Of a stretch of 64,000 bases of DNA, positions 1-13,939 are shown piece after piece. Positions within the stretch are counted from its first letter, which is position 1; each line of letters begins with the position of its first letter. Source of the stretch: Copromyces sp. CBS 386.78 (taxonomy: Eukaryota; Ascomycota; Sordariomycetes; Sordariales; Sordariaceae); contig MU839243.1 of the NCBI GenBank assembly GCA_030685235.1, positions 1 through 64,000 on the forward strand. The letters are read 5' to 3'. A program made the translations under genes and the position numbers. The notes below the pieces were generated by a model, which saw only the letters and a list, made by a program, of their open reading frames with translations, searched no databases and was not told where the DNA came from.

Positions 1-3000
1 TAATGGATGCGTGTGAGATTATTGGTCCAAAAAAAAAATTAAAGTGGGGGAGCAGTGTATGAAGACATTGAGGGCAGTGCGAAAAGACTTTCTCAATATT
101 ATTGGGAAAATATTAGATTAGGATTAGTGTAATTCGAAGTTTATACCCGCTAATATAAGATAAATACTTATTAATAATCGTACGGCATTTCTATATAGGC
201 TAAACCTATTTATAAATAGTAATATAGGATAATTGAATATTAATTTACTATATAATAATAATTTATCCTAATATTTATTATATTCTTCTCGGCCGTATAC
301 GTCGAATTTAAATTATCTACGAACGGGGCTAGTATAATATAGTAGTACTATTTATAAAGTATATATATTATTTTATACTATAACGGCCCGTCGAAGAAAG
401 AATTTGTAATATACTTTGATTATAGGACGAAGACCAATATATGAATATTTTGGGAATATTTTCATACGGATTTTACTACGCTTTTATTCTTATATTTACC
501 CCTATCTAAATATATTTATAGGTCGCTCCGTATCCCTATTTTATAGGTATATTTATTCGAATACCCTTTTACGGGGACTAGGATCGTTTTAGGTCTTATT
601 CTAATACTAATTGTAATATACTTCCTAATTATATATCGTAAATACGTCGGTCTCCCTAATATATGCGTCTACTTTAAAGAGTACAACTTCGTCTTTACTT
701 TATTCTAGCTTATATATAACGCTATATAGTTTAATACCTATAGTATTAGCTAGTAAAAGATCGGGAAGCTTACGATCTTTTTTAGGGAATAATTCGTAAA
801 CGATTAAAATAATGCCGCCGCATTATATAATATAGTAGTCTACTTTAAAGTCCTTTATAATAGTAATAATTTAGCTAATATATATAATATTAAATATATC
901 GAAGTACGCGTATTAACAAACGCAATTATTTAATCGACAGCTAAAGTAGATATAATCGGAAGGAAATACCGGATTACCTAGTTCGTTAGGACTATTTTCC
1001 ATCTTGGAAGGGTAGTAAATATAAGTAAATTGGCTAAATATAGTGCGGATTAATAATATTTATAATAATAATTCGTATAATTCTATTAGTTCGTTTATAA
1101 AATGCTTTATATTTCGGTATACTAAATTGACGATATTAAATTAATATAAAAATATAAATAGGCTAACCGGGTTAATTATATATAGCTTTCTTATAAATGT
1201 TTTAGAGATAACGTTGCTTTCTCGTCGTATATCCTTTTTAATTATCTTTTTAAACGCGGATATAATTATAATATACTTAATAGAAAAGGGAATATTAGTA
1301 TATTATATATATATTATTAAGATATAGGATTTAGTACGATTCTTGAGAATATTGAGCTAGTTTAGAAGTTGTTAAATTTAATATAATAGACTATTGTAAT
1401 AATAGTTCTAATAATAAAGAATTTATATAATTTTTCGGATATTAATATATTGTATTTTCTTTATATTATACGAATATATATATAGTAATAGTAATATTTC
1501 GAAGTCCGAAATAATTTAATTCTTATTGAATGTATATAGAATTAATATAGATAAATTATTTAAATCGGCGATGTAGGGTAGTTATATAGGCCGGCTTTCT
1601 CTACTAATTATAATAACGTTTTCGACTATAGCCTCCATTTACTCGGTCGTAAGTGCTTTTTTTATTTTACGGTCGATATTAATTACTGGTAGGAAATCTT
1701 CGTTAAATAGTATAAAAATTTCGGGCTCGTCGTCGTCGCTTTTTTCGTTATATTCGATAGTATAAATTAATTCTCCGCGATCAAATCCTAATAGTAGAAG
1801 CGTAATATTAAGATTATTAACGTTAATATTAGCTTCGATATTAATAATCGTTAACTATATTTAGAATATTAATATACGAATTAGAGAAAAGTAGTTTATT
1901 ATATAATAGGCAGGATACGTACGCTAGCCGTCGTTTTTAATTTCTAGCTACGTATTGTCGTATTCGTCTTCGATTTAATTATTAATTAATACGGATAAAT
2001 TAAAACCGGGGCTATTAAAAATAGTAGGGCACTAATTTAAACTACTTTAGTCTACGTCTATAATATCCGCGACGGCGGTAGGACTTTTAAGAATAGCACT
2101 AAATATAAGTAGATTATACCTTATACTCCTAGGTCCTTCTACTACTAATTTTTTATGATATTATTCTACGAATTTTCGTATAGCCTTTTATTGTGCTTTT
2201 TCGTATCGAATTTAATTTTATACCTATTTCTTTACTAATATCTAGGCTTCTACGCGTTACTTAACCTCAAGTTTGGCGGTTTTTAATCGTCGTTTATTTA
2301 GTAGAATAATAGTAACTTACCCGCGAAAGCCCGTACGCCGTCTATATTATTATAATTATTATTTAAATAAAAGATTTACGGAAATAAATTAATATAGGAA
2401 ATTCTAAAGGGGGATAGAATTATATATTTAATAGTTAAGTAGGATAGGTAAATACGTTCGCTTTATTTAATATTACCGTTAAAAAGGTAGGGTAAATTAG
2501 TAATAGCTTAGGATAAAAATACGAAATTTTCTATAAACAATATATTATTTATTATTAAATACTATTTATTCGTATTATAAAATATCTATTCACCCTATTT
2601 TTAAGTAGACCTCTTTCGTATAATACTTCTATTATACGAAATTTCGAAATTTCTCCCTTTAAACTTCTTTCTTTAAATTATTTTACCCCTAAAACCCCCG
2701 CCCCTTTCGTAAATCCAATAAATTAATATAAGCGAATATTAAAATAATTTATTAAATATTTATCGTATTTAGAATAATCGTTAATCTTCAACTATATATG
2801 TAGTCTACGCGTTAATTTTAATATAATATAAATTCAATTTTCTATCGGTCGTATTTAGTAGTATATAAATTAATATATATTAATCGATTATATATAATAA
2901 TTAGATTATAATTATACTGCCTAAGAAAAAAAAAGCGATATAAACCACAACCCCTAGTAGCGCTGTAAATTAGGTATAGGGTCTTAAATAAGGATAAAGT

Positions 3001-6000
3001 ACCTTACTATTTAATATTTATATTTTAATTCGTATAATATCTTATATATTATAATAGTTTCAATTTATTGCGAACTTTATAATTATACTGCCAACTACTG
3101 AATTATCGATATTAAGTAGGAATTTATATATAATTAGCTTAATTACTAATTTCTTTAACTTTACTAATTTATCGACTTTTAACGGTCGTAATATTCTTAT
3201 TAGTCGGCATTCCCTTCGGAATAATATAAAGTTACGTAATAAATAGAACCCTTAAGCGCTTCTACCCTTAGCTCTATTAATTTAATAGTTGTATAGGTAG
3301 TATAACCCTACCCTACTCGGACGCGCTCTTATTAATACGGCCCCGGAAGCTAGGTAATTAATATAATAATATAAAGATTAAGATTACCGCAATAATAATA
3401 ACGAATTTTTAAAGTTTAATATTATTCCGTCCTTTTATTTTGAAGGGGGTTACGAACAACTACCCGGCATCAATTACTTAACGGCGTCAATACATACTTT
3501 AACAATATAAGTACTATAGTCGGCATCTTTATCGACCTATCGCAATTAATACGCGTCTTAATATATTTTAGTAAATTGCGTTAATTAATATTAATTTAAT
3601 AGTTATATACTAATAGTTTATTATTATATTAATTACTAGTTTAAAAACCGCCGTTTATAGCCCTATTATCTATTGTTATTGCCGGTAATAATCGATATAC
3701 AACGGTATTTAGATATAGTATTAGTAGATATAAAATAATGTAATTGTAAACCTAATGGAATATTATATTAAAAAATATATTAGATTTACTAATTAAATTA
3801 AATTCACTAATATAATAGCCCTTATCCCCCGTTATATTATAAAATGCGTTATAACCTTTTATTTCCCCCCAATTATACCTAGTAAGTTTATTAATATTAA
3901 ATAGCTACCCCCAATTGTATTTTAAATATTAATTTAAATAGTAGGAGCAGCTAATTATTCGGTAACCTTAACCCCGATATTAAAAGTACTACTTAGTAGA
4001 AAAGCCTTATTAACCTTTAGAACGTATTTAATTATTTTTTAACGAACTAATATATATAATATATTAAATATCTACTTTTAAACCCGTATATTATAACCAT
4101 TTTATATTTTAAGAGGAATATTGCCCACTTTTTATTATACCCTTTAATTAATAAGAGCGCCCTACTTTTATTTTTAAAGTTCGTTAATTATTGGAATAAT
4201 ATCGCTCTCCTACTCGTCTTCTTACTATATTTTTAATATATTTATTGGTATATATATAGCGTTAATTATTATTACGTTTATTTACTATAATCGATAGTCT
4301 AATAAGAACTATTTAGTTACCGCTTATATATTTTTAATCTTAATAGTAGCTACTACGACCCGAGATATTATTACAATAGTAATTATAAGAATATGCCCCT
4401 ACTATTATAGAAGAGAGCTATACTAATAATTATATTAAAGAATTTCAAGATTATATAATTTAAAAAATCTATAAATAAATAATTAAATATAAATATAGTA
4501 ACCCTAAAAGGATCTTCTAAAACTAATAATAAATAAACAACTTAATAAATTATATTATATTTAAATTAGAAAAGGGATAATCGATCGATAAAGTTTTAAA
4601 TAGTTGTAGGCTACTTAATTACGTAGATAATTTAATCTTCGAATTAAACTTATTTACTTTATTAGATTCTAGATTTTAAATTAAATCCCCGCTAAAATAT
4701 AGAGCGGACTAGGCGGAAAATACTAAACTTACTAGTAATAGTAATATTTAAGAAGAATAACCCTAAAGTACCTTCTTTCTACTTATTATTATAAAGGTAT
4801 TAGAATATAGCAGTATATTTAGGGAGATCCGCTTAACGCTACTAAAAGGAACCAGCTAATAAATTAGTATATTAGCTATTAACCTTGTTTACCCTGCTAT
4901 ATTTATTTACCCCGTTATATTTATTCGCCCCGCTACTTCTACTATAACAATTATAAAATCGTATTACTAATTTAATAAGTATCTAAAAGATACAATATTA
5001 CGACGCCCTAACGATATGTAATAATATAATAACGACGAACCTACTATTAGTTTTAATAATTATATTAATAATAACGACCCGTAAACTATATAGTAAATAA
5101 TCGACGTATTACGCCAATCTACAATTTACAATATAATACGACGTAAATAATTAATAGCCGGCCTTATAATAATCCGCCCCCGAATTATTATTAAATATTT
5201 AAATAATTTTCTATTGTTAAATAATCTAATTATTTATTTACGACCGAAATAAATTGGTATACTATTATAAATCGATATATTAAAAATAAAGGGTAAAGGG
5301 AAGGCGACTAAAAAGGATAATAAACCGAAGGTATTTAAATAGTAGAAGTCTTCGAAAATAAAAGTATATATATAATCCCCTATATAGCCGATACTTTAAG
5401 CGGAACCGAATATAGCCGATTTAGCCGACCTAATAACGCCTACTAACGACGACAATATATTAGAAGACGAAATTAAATTTTAAATTACTATTACTAACGA
5501 AATAGTAGAAGTACCCTATAATTTAAAATTCCCACTAATTACTATTCGAATTATTAGGCTACTATATAATACGAACCTATACTTTTAATTGCTACTAATT
5601 AAAGAAAATTAATAATTCTTTATCCTAAAGAACGGTCTACTAAAATTATAATTAATTTCCAATTCCCAATTATAAAGTAAAGTTAATCCGATTATCGCTT
5701 TAATGGGTATTAATTAAAATATTTGGATAAACGTACTATTTAATATTAATTTAGAAATTCGTATTAATGATTTTATATATATAAATAATATATTTATTAA
5801 TTATAAAATTAACTACGGCCTAAAAGCGTTATAAATCTTTAAAAACGTAATTCCGGATTAAATATAGTAAATATTATAAAATAAATTTATAATTACCTAC
5901 TATATATATAAATATAAGATTATTAAAAGTTTTATTAAATTTACTATAGTATTTCTTAATTAAAATATTTAGAAAATAACTAATATATATAGTATTCGCG

Positions 6001-8340
6001 AAAATATTTTAGAAGAGATTTATAATATTAAGCTCTTTAAAATACGGATTAGTAGCTACGATTTAAATACGTTAAATAATTAATATATATCGAAGTTCGA
6101 TATTTATTTAATTCTTATATTATTTCTATATATTATTGGATATATCGACTTCGAATTATTTAATAATTGCGATAACTTCGTATTCTATTAGGTTAAAGAA
6201 GTATTTAATCGCCTAATATATTCGGCTATAGAAATTATATATACCGAAAACGTTGTTAAAGAATAATAATAAGTAAATATAATTCGGAAGAAAACGAAAT
6301 TCGGGATGATTTAATAGAATAAACGAATATGTATTGTTATAAAGAATATATATAATTTAATACTATACGACCCAATCGCTCGTACTATCGATTATAACCT
6401 ATTTTAATTCGTATAAAAAAAAGGTTTAACGAAGCTATTTAAAGTTTATAAATATTATTAATACGTAAGATTTGTGTAAAGTTACGTACTATTCCGTTAA
6501 TTACCCTTACCCCCTCTAAGTTACACTTCTATTATTATATCGAATAGTATTATTAATTTAATCGATTGTATTGTCGAAGCGTCTTTATTTAACGACGAAA
6601 TTTCTAATTACGGTAATAAATTACTAATAATTAATTTATTAAGGCTTAATTCTAAAGTTAGGACTTTAGTAACGAAACGTTCGATTTTATACTTGCTAAA
6701 TAGTTTATAAAGCCGATTATTAACCAAATTTCGGGTCCTATTTAATTTATAGCACGTATAAATTACGTATAGAAATATAGAAATAACTAATATTAATAAT
6801 AATAGAAGGGAGATTATTAGATAAATTAAATAAGAGATGGCGGAAATAGAAGTATAAATTATATTAATTATTATAATAATAAAATTATAACCCGTAAATC
6901 TTAATCCGTTGACCCTATATTCTAGTTTTAATTGTAATTAAACTAATTTACGTAATCCAATTATAAATACTCCTTTTGAATTTATTTTCAAATTTATTTA
7001 TCGAATTATCTACTTCGAGCGATAATAATAATAATAACGAATTATAATTTATATAATAAACGACTAAATTAAATAAATTAGTATTTGAAGGGGATAATAA
7101 GGATAATAGTCTATTTATATAATAAGACGTAAATAAATCGCCGTTTATTCGCATATTTAAAAAATATATTTTAAGAGTATTATTTATTACTAAAACCCGG
7201 TTATTATAACCCGTATTGCATATATAATCGTAGTTACTAGTATAACGACAACCGGAATAATAGTAATAAATATTAAATTTTCATTATAATAATATATTAT
7301 TTTTCGATTTATCCGCGTCCGAAATTTAAATACCTAAATTCAATTTATCAGGGAAGCTGGTATTTAAATAATATTACCTTTACAATATAATATCCGATAA
7401 AGTTATTATTACCCTTACCCTAGTCTAATTATAGGTATGTACGAGACGTAGACTTTAAACGACTATTGAAGAGGCTACTATCGCTAATATTATAATTGCT
7501 CCTCCTAGTCCTAGTATTATTACTACCTTAGGTAGTAGTAGTATAAGTATTAGAAGTTATTATAAGTCTTAGAGCTAAAGGGTTTTTAAAATAATTATAA
7601 TTTAATAACCCCTACGTTCTAATATCCCTCCTCCGTATAACCGTATTTTTTAATTCTAAACCGAATATAAATACAAATTTACAAATACCCCGCCCAATGC
7701 TTAACTTTATTAAAGTTAAACCGAACCCGCCGACGAAGGTTTAAAGAAGCGTTGTAAAAAATATAAAGGTAGAGTAGAATTTACCGAATCAACGATTTTA
7801 CAAGATATAATTATAATGCGTAAAGACTTTCGTAATTAGTCCTAACGCCCTATACGCCGCAATTAATATCGTTTCGCCGCAATTAATATTGTCTATAATT
7901 ATAATATTCTTATACAATATATTTACTATATTAACGATTCTATTATTATAATTGGTTGAACTTAGACTATAATTCAATATAATTATTAGCTCGTCCGTAC
8001 TATTATTATAATATTTAATTACAACTTATAATTAATAATATAAATTAGTACGAATAAATAATATATAATTTATTATATATATATATAATATTTATAATTA
8101 ATTATAGCTTAATATAGTTAAATAACCCCTTCGTTATCTATAGTACGAAATACGATAATAGTATACGCTAACTCTCCCTATAAATTAATTTAGAAGTATT
8201 ACAAATTTTTCTTTTATATATATAGTAACTTTATATATATATGATTAGTATTTAATTGTAATAGTCATATATACTTTCAAGTTCCTATTAGATATACTAT
8301 ATTAGGTTGGGTAACTACCAATCATTTAATACGCACTAAC
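1..8340. repeat. RIP-degraded AT-rich repeat block
   Basis: This 8.3-kb stretch is extremely AT-rich, dominated by TA dinucleotides, and has stop codons in all frames, so no credible gene survives. That is what RIP leaves behind in ascomycete repeats (C-to-T changes, mainly in CpA). I could not recognise LTRs or a reverse transcriptase motif here, unlike the three RIP-mutated retroelements further along, so the original element type is left open. The change to normal composition near 8340 is sharp. Confidence 0.75.
50..106. mobile_element. Right end of a TIR element related to the 39.5-kb MITE
   Basis: The segment containing AGACATT, GCAGTG, CGAAAAGAC and TTTCTCAATA matches, with differences, the right terminal inverted repeat of the hAT-like MITE at 39505-39928. 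The rest of the element would lie left of the window or be lost. The call rests on about 45 similar bases. Confidence 0.45.
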
Positions 8341-8454
8341 AAGAGTATTAATTAAAATAGAGTTCAGATTCCTACGTACCGCAAGCCCGCAGCCCAGGAC
8401 CTAGCAGATTTGTAGCCCACTTTTCTCCCAGCCAATCAGAGCCCAGGGATCCTC

Positions 8455-8525
8455 TTGAAACGGCTTTCCTGAGCTAAACGGTTTTTCTGAGCTGAACGGT
8501 TATTTTGAGCAGAACGGATGTGGCC
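8455..8525. repeat. Short degenerate tandem repeat, about 20-bp unit
   Basis: Three to four imperfect units built around CTGAGCT-AAACGG-TTT follow one another (cctgagctaaacgg, tctgagctgaacgg, tttgagcagaacgg). The repeat sits between the AT-rich block and the family relic at 8563. Confidence 0.5.
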
Positions 8526-8562
8526 GTTTTATAACAGTTATCACAATACAACAGTTTTCTGA

Positions 8563-8685
8563 AGAACTAGATTCCCAGTAATGGTCCCAAAGCAGAGACT
8601 TTGCCCGGACTGTGGTGAGAAGGGTAGGGTGCAGAGGGAACGGCGAGCTCGGGTAGCCGCCGAGGAGGCGGCGGCGGAGCTCTGA
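8563..8685 (+). pseudogene. C-terminal relic of the Cys/His-module family
   Basis: A short open stretch ending in TGA at 8683 contains C-P-D-C followed by a basic, then Ala/Glu-rich tail. It resembles the end of family members E and G, where a C-x2-C pair is followed by R-rich and Ala-rich residues. No upstream part of the module is present; it stops about 220 bp from the AT-rich block. It is probably a truncated family member, but the evidence is one C-x2-C pair plus composition. Confidence 0.35.
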
Positions 8686-8689
8686 AGAA

Positions 8690-9130
8690 TACCTCTAGGT
8701 ACCAACCTTGCCGTACGAAGTTCGCGCAGCTAGAGGGGGTATAGGATCAGATAAGCGCCAGCAGGTGGAAAAAGAAAGGGAGGGAGAGGTTGAGGTACCG
8801 ATGGAAAGGCTGGTTTCTTTCGGAATCAGGAAGGGAACTTTAGGAAGAGACTGGAAATGGGGAAGGTGTGCCCAATGTTCCGTTTCTATCAGAGCATGGA
8901 TTCACTCAAGGTGTGGAATAAAGAGAGGTTCCTTAGAGGTATCCATCTCCGAAGACATAACATGGCGCAGAGATACCTCTAGACAGCCCGAGAATACGCG
9001 TTTTACCAAGATCAGTGAGTTTTAAAATGAAGTGTTTTACATGTTTCAGTCACGGAAGGTATAACTTCAAGTCGAGGTTCGCGAATAGTCTCCACTGCTA
9101 GGTGTCACATAGTGGTACCTACCTACCTAC
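8690..9130. other. Intergenic stretch without a supported gene
   Basis: A 105-codon open frame (8708-9025, plus strand) has no recognisable domain or codon signal and I do not call it. The stretch holds three copies of a recurring palindrome-like motif, TACCTCTAGG or its reverse complement (8690, 8931, 8972). Confidence 0.4.
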
Positions 9131-9133
9131 TAC

Positions 9134-9830
9134 CTACTCCCCCCCTTCATCTTCCTCCTCCTCCTCCCCCTCGTCCCCCTCCTCCTCTTCTTCTTCTTCT
9201 CCTTCCTCCCCCTCCACAAACTCCCTCCCCACCCTCTCCATCCACCCCTCCTTCTCCGCCTCCCCCATCGGCAAATCATCCTCCCAATGCTTCTCCAACC
9301 CCTCCTCCGTTTCTTCTTCCCAGTACGCACTCTCCCAAACCTCCATCCTCCGCGACGGCCCGACCGCCTCCGGGTTCTCCCAATGAAACTGGATAAGCAG
9401 GTGCGGAGCCCGCTTGAGGTCGCCGGCCGGGTACCAGTACTCGTCTTTGCTCCACCCTTTCCACGAGACCTGGTAGTAGAGCTTGCCGCCGTGCATGACG
9501 CGGGAGGCGACGACCTCGTCGAGTTCCCAGAGGGGGTCGCCGGTGGGGGTGGTTTCGGAGGGGTGGAGGGTGTGGGGGGCGAGGGGTTTGGGGGAGGTGG
9601 GTTTTGGTTTTGGTTTTGGTGCTGGTGGTGATGCTCTCTTGGGTTTGGGTTTGGCTTTGGTGGTCTTTTTCTTGGTCTTGGGCTTGGGTGGTGGTGGGCG
9701 TTAGCTTGGTCTTACGGCTGTTGAGGACTTGAGGGGAAAGGCATTGGGCTTGGGGTGTTACCTGTACTTTGGTTGCCGTTCCTTTTTTTGTTTTGGCAGT
9801 TCCTTTCGGTGTGGCTGCTTTGGGCGGCAT
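9134..9830 (-). CDS. Chromodomain-like protein 1 (two exons)
   Basis: Exon 1 runs 9830-9762 and exon 2 9682-9134, giving about 205 residues. The 79-nt intron (9683-9761) has donor GTAACA, branch site GCTAAC and acceptor AAG, and joins in phase 0. The N-terminal 70 residues are Lys/Pro/Thr-rich and basic, suggesting nucleic-acid contact. Residues about 72-132 form a chromodomain-like fold signature: an L-x-E-L-D-E-V-V start, then Y-Y-Q-V-S-W-K-G-W, then W-Y-P-A-x-D-L-K and a C-terminal H-L-L-I-x-F-H helix. The end is a long run of Glu. Chromodomains of this type bind methylated histone tails or sit in retroelement-derived proteins; the ligand here is unknown. An in-frame ATG at 9866 would add 12 residues. 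The next gene encodes a diverged relative, so the pair is probably an old tandem duplication. Confidence 0.75.
9683..9761 (-). other. Intron of chromodomain-like gene 1
   Basis: The donor is CAG|GTAACA, the branch site GCTAACG lies about 17 nt before the acceptor, and the reading frame upstream of the acceptor is closed by the TAA inside the branch site. Splicing is therefore needed to join the basic N-terminus to the chromodomain. Confidence 0.75.
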
Positions 9831-9866
9831 CGCGGTTGAAGCTTCGTGGGTGTTGTTGGTCTTCAA

Positions 9867-10598
9867 TGGCGGAACAGCCAGGCTTGAGAGATGCTTTTGC
9901 TTCTGTTGCCCAAAGGCCAGCCTGGCGGGATGCTTGACTTTTTCACTGCCAGTTGTTTGCTTTTCAAGTTTGACGCTCTTGTGGGCTGGGCTCTGGGTAT
10001 GGGAGAGGAGGGCAGAGTGGTGAGTTTAAATCCTCGCCGAAGGAACAAACCGGGAGAAGGGTTACTCACAAGCTGCTTGTTTTTGATCCATCTGGAGTTT
10101 GTCCTGCCAATAAACCTGTGCTCACTCTTCCTCCATATTGGGATGACGGCTTCGTGAAGAGCACGACTCTGCCAGGTGTGTTTGGAGATGCACTCTCTTG
10201 TTATAACTTCGGTCGTAACTTGGGGACATGTGATGGAAGTTGGCGCGGATGAATGATGGCATAGACTTCCAATCACATTCGTAAGGTTTACATGCCCGCT
10301 GGGCAGGCCTCGAAATTGCGCTCACCAGTTTGGTACCACTTACATCCAGTCATTCCCTGGCTTTTGAACAAGCTCAAAGTATTTCCAATCATTGTTCAAC
10401 TCATGGTTTCCATTATCAGCCGAATCCCTTTTTTCCCCGCTCTACCTGCCCCCGTGCTATGAAACGTGAAGTCTCTTACCAAATTCCCAACCACCTCCTG
10501 CCTCTTGTCTCCGGTCCTCAATCCCAGGCCGTCGAAAGCTTCAATGCTTCAAACTTCCCAACCCCTTATTCCTTCAACAGTCCCTCTCCCATTGACTT
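9867..10598. other. Spacer between the two chromodomain-like genes
   Basis: This 0.7-kb stretch of normal composition lies downstream of gene 2 and upstream of gene 1 on the minus strand, so it should hold gene 1's promoter and gene 2's 3' end. The open frames in it are short, overlap on both strands and resemble nothing I know. Confidence 0.4.
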
Positions 10599-11720
10599 TC
10601 ACCTGTCTACCGGAAGGTCATCATCATCGTGGGCTTCCGCTACCTTACCGTTGTCGAAAGCTTCCTTCCACTCTTGCAGCCGCTTTGGCGGACCCGGCTG
10701 TTTGGGGTATCTTTCATGGAAAGATATCAGACGGTTGGGGCAGATCTTGAAGCCCCGTGCCGCGTAGAAGTTGGGATCCGGAGCTCCCAAACCCTTCCAG
10801 GCCGCCCGGTAGTATAACAGTCCCTCGATGGTGACGGAGGCCAGTATACGATGGACCTCATATTGCGGTAACTGCTCTTTGGGCTTCGATCCGTTCTTGG
10901 TTTCTTTCCATTCTTTCCCTTTTAGTTCCGCCTCCGGCTCCTGGGCGGCGGGAGTGTTTTGTGCGCGTGCTCTGGCCCTCATGCGTGTCATGGGTGGCTC
11001 GTAGTGGTAGTGTCCCTTTTCGCGGTTCAGAGGGCTACTTGGAGGACTGGAAGAAATATCCTCGTCCGCTGCGACCGGTGAGGCAGTCAAGTCTTCGATG
11101 TTGTTTTCGCCATGAGAATCGGTGTCCGCAGCAGGGTTGTTACCAATAAGTTCAGGGGCCAAGGGTGTGGCCTCCACTTGAGCTTGGCCCATCTCATGGG
11201 GAGTTTGGAACTCGCGGGGGTCGGAAAAAACAGGTGAGTCCATGTCAACGTCGTAGTAGTGTTCAGTCTGATCCTCGTAGTGCGTGCTCCCGCTCTTTCG
11301 CTTTGAGCCAGCAATGTTGCTGGCTTTGGCACCCTCATCTCCGTCGTGTAATAGGACATTCTGGTCTGCAACGGCTGCAAAGACGGTGAGGTCACTCAGG
11401 CTTTTGGTGTCGTCAACGAGAGAAGGGGCGACCGGTTCCCCTTCCACATCCATGTCGCTGCCGGAAGGAGAAGGAGATAGCAAAGGGGAAGGAACGGAGA
11501 AGGTAAATAAAGTCTGTGGAGAGATCGGGACATGGACTCTATGCGACGGCGAACCTGAAGCATTTCCAGAGTCACCCACTCTTGTTTTCGCTGCCGGTTG
11601 GTTGGCTCCAAGCTCCGTTGCTAGTGGGATGATTTCGTTCATATCCCGCTCATAGGCCTCAAAGTCGAAGAACTCCGACATATCCACGTCGTTACTTTCC
11701 CCGCTACCGTGGACGCCGGT
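10599..11720 (-). pseudogene. Chromodomain-like protein 2, main part, cut by a Copia insertion
   Basis: This is exon 2 of a gene whose exon 1 lies 6.7 kb away at 18558-18641. It gives 373 residues: acidic and Ser/Pro-rich for most of its length, then a C-terminal chromodomain-like segment (Q-Y-E-V-H-R-I-L, Y-Y-R-A-A-W-K-G-L, N-R-L-I-S-F-H, P-G-P-P-K-R-L) and the ending D-D-D-D-L-P. The Copia element at 11721-18465 sits 5 nt inside the exon and duplicates those 5 bases (CCGGT). The segment F-F-D-F-E-A-Y-E-R-D also occurs in family member D. Because the LTR happens to be open in this frame, the open frame extends into it to an ATG at 11759, so a 386-residue fusion could still be made. Confidence 0.8.
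11716..11720. repeat. Target-site duplication CCGGT, left copy
   Basis: CCGGT precedes the LTR start TGTCAAAATG here and follows the LTR end TTTCAGCA at 18466-18470. A perfect 5-bp repeat is the normal size for a Copia-type integrase. Confidence 0.9.
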
Positions 11721-11917
11721 TGTCAAAATGCATATGAAAGAGAGTGGGAGAAAGGCCATTATTATTCAATGAGAGCTAATAGACTACGATGTAACTGCCT
11801 TCCTTTTATGCCCGCTTGCCTTAATTACCTTTAAGATATCCTTATCTACTATATACTAATACGTAGAGTGAGGCTCAAATTGAGGCTTTATATTATATAT
11901 AATTATAACTTTTAATA
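11721..11917 (-). repeat. 3' LTR of Copia copy 1, with TATA-like promoter and start codon
   Basis: Read on the minus strand, this LTR holds a CATAAAAGG box (11801-11810) and, about 45 bp downstream, an ATG (11759) that opens in frame into chromodomain gene 2. The outer half is almost free of RIP changes while the inner half is heavily changed, compared with the LTR at 18269-18465, which shows the opposite gradient. Confidence 0.85.
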
Positions 11918-13939
11918 CTCCCCTTCAATAGTTACAAATAATGCAAAAACTCCCCTATACTCTATACCTGTTAATTAATATTTAACATTCGTCTTTACTA
12001 TTACCCGAATTTAATTCTTCTATAGTAGGTAGTACAGCACCTATACTGACCTTAAAACTTCTTTATACCCTACTTAAATTAATTAAACCTAATCCTTTTC
12101 TAAAGAATAAAAATTAATTTTTAGCAAGCGGTTTAATCAATCTATTAACTATCTACTCTTCCGTTAGTACGTAATTAAATTTGATAGATCCGTCTTTAAC
12201 CTTTTTATATATAAAATATTATTAAATATTAATATATTTTATCCTTTAATAATATGTAGGGTTTAAAGTAAATAATATAATTCCTTAATTATTATAATAG
12301 ATAATAACGGTTTTCGTTTCCCCTATATCTATATTACTTTCCCCCCGAAAATTAGTATTTAATTCTATATATAATTATTTTAGCTAGATAACTTCCTTAA
12401 TTACTTATATCTATACTATATACTTAATTTCCGTCGATAATAATACTACCGTTTATTATTTCTTAGAATTCTAATTAATATTTATACTACCGAAATTAAA
12501 TACGAAACCAGTAGTAGACTTCCTAATATCGACGTCCCCGGCCTAATTTAAATTAAAGAATTTTTGTAGGGGGCTTAAATCTCTAATAAATATTAATACT
12601 AAACTTTTCGTACTTTTAAAATATTTAAAAATTCTTTTTAATATATAGAAATAGGCTTTAACCGGATTTATACAGTAATAATTAATTAAAGAGACTACGT
12701 ACGCAATATCTAATCTTATACCGAATATAATATATATTAGTAACCTAACCCCTAATTAATATATTATTATTTTAACCTTCTTAATTTACTAGCCTTCTCT
12801 AGCCTTTTTTAGCGAGTTAATAGTTATTAGAGTATTTATTAAATTATAATTTATTATACCGAAGTAAGTAAAGATTTTATTAATATACCTTTATTAATTG
12901 AAATAAATAATCCTATTCCGCTTATTATATATAATACAAATACTAAAGTAGTAATAACAGGGACTTAGATTTATTATTTGAAATTTAGTACTTAATATAT
13001 CTTTTAAATTTTAAATCTCTCCCTTATCCTTCCTAACGATTAGTAAATCGTTTATATAAATAATTACGAAGGTACTTTACTTAAAGAATACTCTATAATC
13101 AATAGTAATAAAATTATAGCCTAACTCCTTTAGCGTTATAGTAAACGTATTGAATTAAATTTTTAATACTTATTTAAAATTATATAAAGCTTTATTTAGC
13201 TTATAAACTTTACCGGTACCGTTATCGAATTTAAGAGGTTATTCTACGTAGATCGTCTCCTCCACATTCCTATATAAGAATATAGTCTTAATATTTATTT
13301 ATTTAATTTCTAAATTTAATATAGCGGCGATAGCAAATAGGATTTTATAGTTTATTAGTTTAATAACCGAAGCGAATATTTCAAAATAGTCCATTCCTTC
13401 GATTATTTAAAGCTATAGACTACCTAACGAACTTTTCGTTTAATAACCTCGTTATTAGGCCCTCGTTTAAATTTATAGACTTACTTACCGTATAAAACGT
13501 ATATTTACAGCGTTACTTCTACTAATTCCTATATACTATTTTAAATAAGAGACTGGTATTCATCGGCTATTACCTCTAACCACTTATCTTAAAAAAAATT
13601 CTACTTTATTTCCTTTAACATTATTAGTTCTATATTCTCCGAGTCCGTACCGTTATCGCTAGTATATAGTATATAGTACTAGATAGGGTATTAATATTCG
13701 AGAATCCTATCTTTCAATAGATATTGAAATTCTAGGTAACCGTCGACGATATTACTATCTCCGGTTCTTATTAATATCTATAGTATTATTTGTATTTATA
13801 CTAATATATTACAACCTAATAATATACTATTTTAAAGTTTAAATTCGTTATTTACTATTATAATATTTAGGGAAAAGTTATCCAACGTACGCTATTACCC
13901 TATAAATATAATTTATCTAATAATAAACCTTTAACGTTA

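Noticed and set aside
8708..9025. 105-codon plus-strand frame
   Set aside because: No domain, no homology to neighbours, and no splice or promoter signals I could support.
9102..9396. Plus-strand Ser- or Pro-rich open frames opposite chromodomain gene 1
   Set aside because: They are antisense shadows of the Glu-rich tail and chromodomain on the minus strand.
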